The notes beneath the pieces are model-generated. The model was not told the DNA's origin, searched no databases, and saw nothing but the letters and a program-made list of their open reading frames with translations. The position numbers and the translations under genes were made by a program. DNA of 64,000 nt, from positions 655,934 to 719,933 of the forward strand of contig NZ_KI421507.1 of NCBI RefSeq assembly GCF_000473205.1. Direction: 5' to 3'. Below, piece by piece: positions 60,324 through 64,000 of this stretch. The DNA comes from Pseudophaeobacter arcticus DSM 23566 (lineage in GTDB: Bacteria > Pseudomonadota > Alphaproteobacteria > Rhodobacterales > Rhodobacteraceae). Numbering within the stretch: position 1 is the stretch's first letter; each line of letters starts with the position of its first letter.

Positions 60324-61484
60324 ATGATCCTCTTTGAATTGATCGAATATGATATCCTTCGCGTGATCTGGTGGGCGCTTCTGGGCGTTTTGCTGATCGG
60401 ATTTGCTTTGACCGACGGTTTTGACATGGGGGTTGGTGCATTGCTTCCTTTCGTCGCCAAAACCGATGTGGAGCGCCGGGTGGCGATCAACACAGTTGGC
60501 CCGGTCTGGGAGGGCAACCAGGTGTGGTTCATTCTGGGTGGGGGCGCGATCTTTGCCGCTTGGCCACCGCTCTACGCGGTGAGTTTTTCGGGCTTCTATC
60601 TTGCGATGTTTGTGGTTTTGGCCGCTTTTATTGTGCGCCCGGTTGCGTTCAAGTACCGGTCCAAGCGCGAGGGCGTCAAATGGCGGTCCCGCTGGGACTG
60701 GGCACTATTTGCTGGTGGGGCCGTGCCTGCGCTGCTGTTCGGCGTTGCTGTCGGCAACGTGCTGCTGGGCGTGCCTTTCTATCTGACCGAAGACCTGATG
60801 CCGATGTATCCGGGCAATTTTGCCGTCAAATTCCTTGGCCTGTTGCACCCCTTTGCGCTGCTGGCCGGTGGGGTGTCGCTGTCGATGCTGTTGATGCACG
60901 GTGCGGCTTGGCTGTCCCTAAAGGCTGAAGGTGTGGTGGCTGAACGGGCCCGCGCCATCGGGGGGAAGGCCGGGATGGTTGCCGCAGCGGGATATGCCTT
61001 GGCAGGTCTCTGGCTGGCAGTTGGTGTCGACGGCTTTGTCCTCGGTGACGTGGCCGCAAACGGCCCGTCTAACCCGCTCTATTCTGACGTCACGCAGGCC
61101 GGGTCATGGCTGAAAGCCTATTCTGATCGGCCGTGGATCGCGGTTGCTCCGCTGATGGGATTTGCCGGGATCGGGCTGGCGGTGCTTGGCTTGCGTGCGG
61201 GACGCGAAGTTTCGACATTGCTGTGGTCTAAGATGGGGATTTTGGGGATCATCTCCAGTGTTGGCCTGACGATGTTCCCGTTTATCCTGCCCTCGACCCT
61301 TGATCCCAACAGTTCCCTGACCGTTTGGGACGCGTCGTCATCGCACCAGACGCTCTTTATCATGCTGGTGGCCACCGCCATCTTCATGCCTCTAATCCTG
61401 ATGTACACGGCATGGGTCTATAAGGTCCTTTGGGGCAAAGTGACTGAAGAGCAAGTCACTGAAAAATCGGAAACTGTATACTAA
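60324..61484 (+). CDS. cydB: Cytochrome bd ubiquinol oxidase subunit II
   Basis: A 386-residue inner-membrane subunit with eight helices. Family motifs: IGFALTDGFDMGVGALLPF near the N-terminus, NTVGPVWEGNQVWFILGGGAIFAAWP, and LTVWDASSSHQTLFIMLVATAIFMPLILMYTAWVYKVLWG at the C-terminus. The long motifs after the charged WEGNQVW site distinguish true CydB from the cyanide-insensitive CioB. It is followed by cydX 14 bases later. Confidence 0.97.
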   Translation: MILFELIEYDILRVIWWALLGVLLIGFALTDGFDMGVGALLPFVAKTDVERRVAINTVGPVWEGNQVWFILGGGAIFAAWPPLYAVSFSGFYLAMFVVLAAFIVRPVAFKYRSKREGVKWRSRWDWALFAGGAVPALLFGVAVGNVLLGVPFYLTEDLMPMYPGNFAVKFLGLLHPFALLAGGVSLSMLLMHGAAWLSLKAEGVVAERARAIGGKAGMVAAAGYALAGLWLAVGVDGFVLGDVAANGPSNPLYSDVTQAGSWLKAYSDRPWIAVAPLMGFAGIGLAVLGLRAGREVSTLLWSKMGILGIISSVGLTMFPFILPSTLDPNSSLTVWDASSSHQTLFIMLVATAIFMPLILMYTAWVYKVLWGKVTEEQVTEKSETVY

Positions 61485-61498
61485 AGGAGATCTGATAG

Positions 61499-61636
61499 AT
61501 GTGGTATTTTGCATGGCTTCTCGGCTTGCCCCTGGCGGCGCTCTTTGCCGTCCTTAACGCGATCTGGCTGGAGTTGCGGACAGATGCCTGTTTCTCGGAG
61601 GAGGGGGAGTGCCCCATGGGAGAACACAAAAACTGA
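61499..61636 (+). CDS. cydX: CydX, small cytochrome bd subunit
   Basis: A 45-residue protein beginning with the strongly conserved MWYFAWLLG and one membrane helix (to AIWLEL), the pattern of CydX, which stabilises the heme b595/d site of CydAB. It starts 14 bases after the cydB stop with an AAGGAGATCTG ribosome site. The tail after the helix (TDACFSEEGECPMGEHKN) is longer than in E. coli CydX and carries two cysteines six apart. Confidence 0.9.
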   Translation: MWYFAWLLGLPLAALFAVLNAIWLELRTDACFSEEGECPMGEHKN

Positions 61637-62090
61637 ATGGCCGGGGGAGGGATCGTTCCTTCCTCCCTCACACTGGCGCGGGGCTACTGTGACAAAGGGT
61701 CCGTGCCCTCCAAAGCACACTCAAATCACTTGGTTTCAGTAAGGCCGCCGAAGATAAAGTGCTTTTCCTCGCCGCTTGTGTTGCTGCAATCGTGACCGAG
61801 CGGCCCGCGCACAGGAGGCCCCCGCCACGCTGGTCACGATCCTAACTGTGTCAGAACGGCCAGCCCAGTTGGTGGCAATGGTACTGGCAATGGTACTGGC
61901 GATGCAGGTGGCGAACCAAGCGGCAGGTCCGGGGCACTATTGGGTCAGGCCCTGTTCATGCGCAAAGCCTCCGGCCTGGAACCGACGGCAATAGGGGCTC
62001 TGCTGCCCCCCCCGCATCCCGGCCCGTAGATGGTATTTACGATTGTGACGCTGGCCGGAACGTGGGGGGGAATTTCTATGCCTTGCAGGT
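61637..62090. other. 454-base noncoding stretch after cydX
   Basis: It contains a 6-bp stem (GGGAGG/CCTCCC, 61645-61667) that may end the cyd transcript, and a short direct duplication of about 12 bases (GGCAATGGTACT twice, about 61874-61898). No frame has protein character and no RNA gene was seen. Confidence 0.45.
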
Positions 62091-63305
62091 TTAGCGATGC
62101 TGTCCCCAACGTGGGAAAGGGTCCGGCAAATCTACCCAGTCTTGCGGGCGAAATTCTTCGGCGGTGAGCAGGGCAGAATTTAGCCGCGCGCAAATGGTCT
62201 CGCGTTCCAGGCCAACACCGATAAACACCAATTCCTGTCGGCGATCTCCCCAGGGGTCGACCCAGTTCCTGGCAATTTCCGCTTGCGCCTGTGGATGGGT
62301 GGGAAGGCGGTCTTCAGGTACTGCAGCCCACCAAAGCCCCAGTGGTTTTACGGAGGACAAGGCTCCAGCCAGGCTGAATTCAGCGGCCCACTCGGGTTGG
62401 GTTGCGACCCAGAAATGTCCTTTGGCCCGGATCACCCCTGGCAAAGTTCCGTTGAGTATCTGGTGCAGCTTTTGGGGATCAAATGGCGCGCGCGCATGAT
62501 AAACAAAAGAACCAATCCCATATTCTTCGTCCTCCGGGGTGTGATTGGCAAAACCATAAAGTTCCTTGGCCCACATCGGATGTTCATGGGCGGTCTCAAA
62601 GTCGAACAGCCCAGTGTTCAAAATCGCATCGGCTGAGACCTCGGAATGGTTGGTTTCGATAATCTTGGCATCACCATTCAAGGCACGGATGATTTTGCGG
62701 GCGGTGTCTGTCCGGTCGCGCCCGGCGTCGGCAACCTTGTTGAGGATCACCACATCTGCAAATTCAATCTGCTCTGTCAAAAGGCTGACAAGACTACGAT
62801 CATCCTGCGCGCCCAGGGATTCCCCACGATCTGTCAGGAAATCATGGCTTGAAAAATCTTCCAGCAGGTTCACGGCATCCACAACCGTGACCATGGTGTC
62901 CAGACGCGCAACATCGGAGAGGCTTTGGCCATCTTCATCACGGAAATCAAACGTGGCGGCGACAGGGAGCGGTTCGGAGATACCTGTAGATTCGATCAAC
63001 AGATAGTCAAAACGCCCCTCGCTGGACAGATTGCGCACCTCTTTCAGCAAGTCATCGCGAAGCGTGCAGCAGATACAGCCATTGGACATTTCCACCAGCG
63101 TTTCCTCGGAGCGGGAGAGTTCAGTGCCTTCGCGCACCAAATCGGCATCAATGTTCACTTCAGACATATCATTGACGATCACCGCCACGCGGCGCCCGTC
63201 TCGATTGTTCAGGACGCGATTCAACAGCGTCGTTTTGCCTGCGCCGAGAAACCCGGACAAAACCGTTACGGGAAGGCGGGTATCAGATGCTTCGATGTCT
63301 TTCAT
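62091..63305 (-). CDS. COG0523 (CobW/ZigA-type) metal-chaperone GTPase
   Basis: A 404-residue G3E-family GTPase. Walker A GFLGAGKT (18-25), the metal-binding C-x-C-C motif GCICC (C77, C79, C80), Walker B region [11 protein letters not shown] and the NKVADAGRD base-recognition motif; the C-terminal CobW_C domain includes [14 protein letters not shown] and [11 protein letters not shown]. The size and the C-terminal [18 protein letters not shown] fit the zinc-chaperone subgroup (YciC/ZigA), which moves zinc to proteins in shortage. A perfect Zur-type palindrome upstream supports a zinc role. Confidence 0.93.
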   Translation of the reverse strand: MKDIEASDTRLPVTVLSGFLGAGKTTLLNRVLNNRDGRRVAVIVNDMSEVNIDADLVREGTELSRSEETLVEMSNGCICCTLRDDLLKEVRNLSSEGRFDYLLIESTGISEPLPVAATFDFRDEDGQSLSDVARLDTMVTVVDAVNLLEDFSSHDFLTDRGESLGAQDDRSLVSLLTEQIEFADVVILNKVADAGRDRTDTARKIIRALNGDAKIIETNHSEVSADAILNTGLFDFETAHEHPMWAKELYGFANHTPEDEEYGIGSFVYHARAPFDPQKLHQILNGTLPGVIRAKGHFWVATQPEWAAEFSLAGALSSVKPLGLWWAAVPEDRLPTHPQAQAEIARNWVDPWGDRRQELVFIGVGLERETICARLNSALLTAEEFRPQDWVDLPDPFPRWGQHR

Positions 63306-63365
63306 AGCAATGGGTCTTTCATTGAATTTTCCACAAGGGCAGGGCGGGGTCGCAATAGTCTGATA

Positions 63366-63380
63366 TGTTATTTCATAACA
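63366..63380. promoter_or_regulatory. Zur box upstream of the COG0523 gene
   Basis: TGTTAT-TTC-ATAACA, a perfect 6-bp inverted repeat of the alphaproteobacterial Zur type, 60 bases before the GTPase start. Confidence 0.85.
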
Positions 63381-63394
63381 TTACTCAATCTGAA

Positions 63395-63608
63395 ATTTTC
63401 CTGCCTATGGACCTGCTGATCAGGGGTGGTTGATGCAATTCTTTGCCCATAGACCACGGCGGGCGGTTTGCCGCCACGGGCAGAATGTTGGCTTGGTGTT
63501 GTAGAATTCGATCCGGTTGCTGACGGCAAGCGCCAGTTCAGCTACCAGTTCAGCGCCTGCCAATTGCCCTAGATCCTCCATCCCCCCACACCAGGTCGAT
63601 GTGTGCAC
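63395..63608 (-). pseudogene. Remnant of an IS3-type transposase (3' end)
   Basis: On the minus strand, AELALAVSNRIEFYNTK is the usual end of an integrase core. The family's continuation (H-S-x-x-G-G-K-P-P-A-V-V-Y-G-Q) appears in another frame after a frameshift near 63510 and runs to TTPDQQV at about 63415. The upstream part of the gene is missing. It is a decayed fragment unrelated to the intact IS at 38938. Confidence 0.65.
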
Positions 63609-63692
63609 AGGGGGGGGCAGTTTGAAACAGGCGCGGCATCAGGTGCGAGCCGCTTTTGTCAATACGGGTCGGCGCAGCTGCTACTTCCGGTT

Positions 63693-64000
63693 TTACGGCC
63701 CAAATACCTTTGGTAATAACTCTGAATACCTCTCCCATCGCGCCACGCTTTTGGTGTTGACTGACTGGCGCGCTTGTGTGCTGCTGACCGTCCGGATGGC
63801 GGCGGTGTTCTCGGCAGGGTTGAGCATCTCGGGGTCAAACGGCAGGTCGCAATAGTCCGTGATCGACCGTAGGGTCGCTTCGGGCGATTGAACCAGATCT
63901 TCGTAGTGGCTCTCCAGAAACTCCGCCCCCAAGGCCCGCCAATCCGCGATGGTCTTTTCAAACAGTTGGATTCGGTGCTGGATGCGCTGTTCTTCGAAGG
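63693..64000 (-). CDS. 3' part of a sulfotransferase-family gene
   Basis: The frame is open to the right edge of the window, so the 5' part is missing. The visible about 100 residues match the C-terminal part of PAPS-dependent sulfotransferases of the kind often fused to TPR in marine alphaproteobacteria: SHYEDLVQSPEATLRSI (the YEDL motif), YCDLPFDPEM and VSSTQARQSVNTKSVARWERY, a cofactor-contacting segment followed by the terminal helix. The natural acceptor cannot be inferred. It lies beside the IS3 remnant, 86 bases from it. Confidence 0.75.
   Translation of the reverse strand, partial: FEEQRIQHRIQLFEKTIADWRALGAEFLESHYEDLVQSPEATLRSITDYCDLPFDPEMLNPAENTAAIRTVSSTQARQSVNTKSVARWERYSELLPKVFGP

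Noticed and set aside
1..64000. CRISPR arrays, rRNA genes or a plasmid origin
   Set aside because: No regularly spaced short repeats, rRNA sequence or repABC-like genes were seen anywhere in the window.

Overview
The window looks like a chromosomal segment of a marine alphaproteobacterium of the Roseobacter group (Rhodobacteraceae). This rests on the high G+C, the xanthine dehydrogenase genes joined to a BMP-type nucleoside transporter, the contiguous hisS-hisZ-hisG, a B12-dependent ribonucleotide reductase, norCBQD and cydDCABX, and on protein families such as DUF1489 and DUF938. The genus cannot be fixed from the sequence alone.

Layout. 1-7.4 kb: an accessory natural-product-like locus. 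It has the end of a ferritin-like/hypothetical gene, a 203-residue cysteine-rich protein with a repeated C-X5-C spacing, a DUF692 multinuclear iron oxidase (MNIO) and its DUF2063 partner, all on the plus strand and overlapping or close. Converging on them are a papain-type peptidase, a vanadium-haloperoxidase/PAP2-type enzyme and a BTAD/TolB-like/TPR regulator. This is my first candidate for an undescribed system: a RiPP or metallophore-like pathway with a large multi-cysteine substrate. 7.5-12.9 kb: an AhpD-like gene under a possible FNR-type box, a three-gene operon (aldo/keto reductase, FAD oxidoreductase, DUF938), and divergent mntR/mntH with one identical-architecture palindrome near each gene. 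13-22.4 kb: one long minus-strand unit, xdhA-xdhB-xdhC followed by the ATPase, two permeases and binding protein of a purine nucleoside-type ABC transporter, closed by a hairpin terminator. 22.8-34.3 kb: core genes dnaE, slyX, a crotonase, hisS-hisZ-hisG, DUF1489 and nrdJ (with possible NrdR boxes).

34.3-44.7 kb: a variable island. A three-gene cassette (HEPN-like protein, Mrr-like nuclease, HamA-like nuclease with C-terminal helix-turn-helix) is the second candidate for a new, probably defensive, system. It is followed by a tnsA/tnsB-type Tn7-like remnant cut off by a complete IS3-family element with 28-bp ends, then a decayed second IS and a large autotransporter-like protein with 339-bp near-identical tandem repeats.

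45-61.6 kb: nitric oxide and low-oxygen respiration. norCBQD plus two overlapping tiny membrane-protein genes are read leftward behind a TTG-N8-CAA box. Next come dgkA and eptA, a divergent response regulator/histidine kinase pair, an NsrR-like Rrf2 regulator and cydDCABX, with FNR-type boxes before cydD and cydA. 61.6-64 kb: a noncoding stretch, a Zur-box-controlled COG0523 metal chaperone GTPase, an IS3 remnant, and the 3' end of a sulfotransferase gene running out of the window.

All functional calls come from reading translated sequence and motifs; no database search was run.
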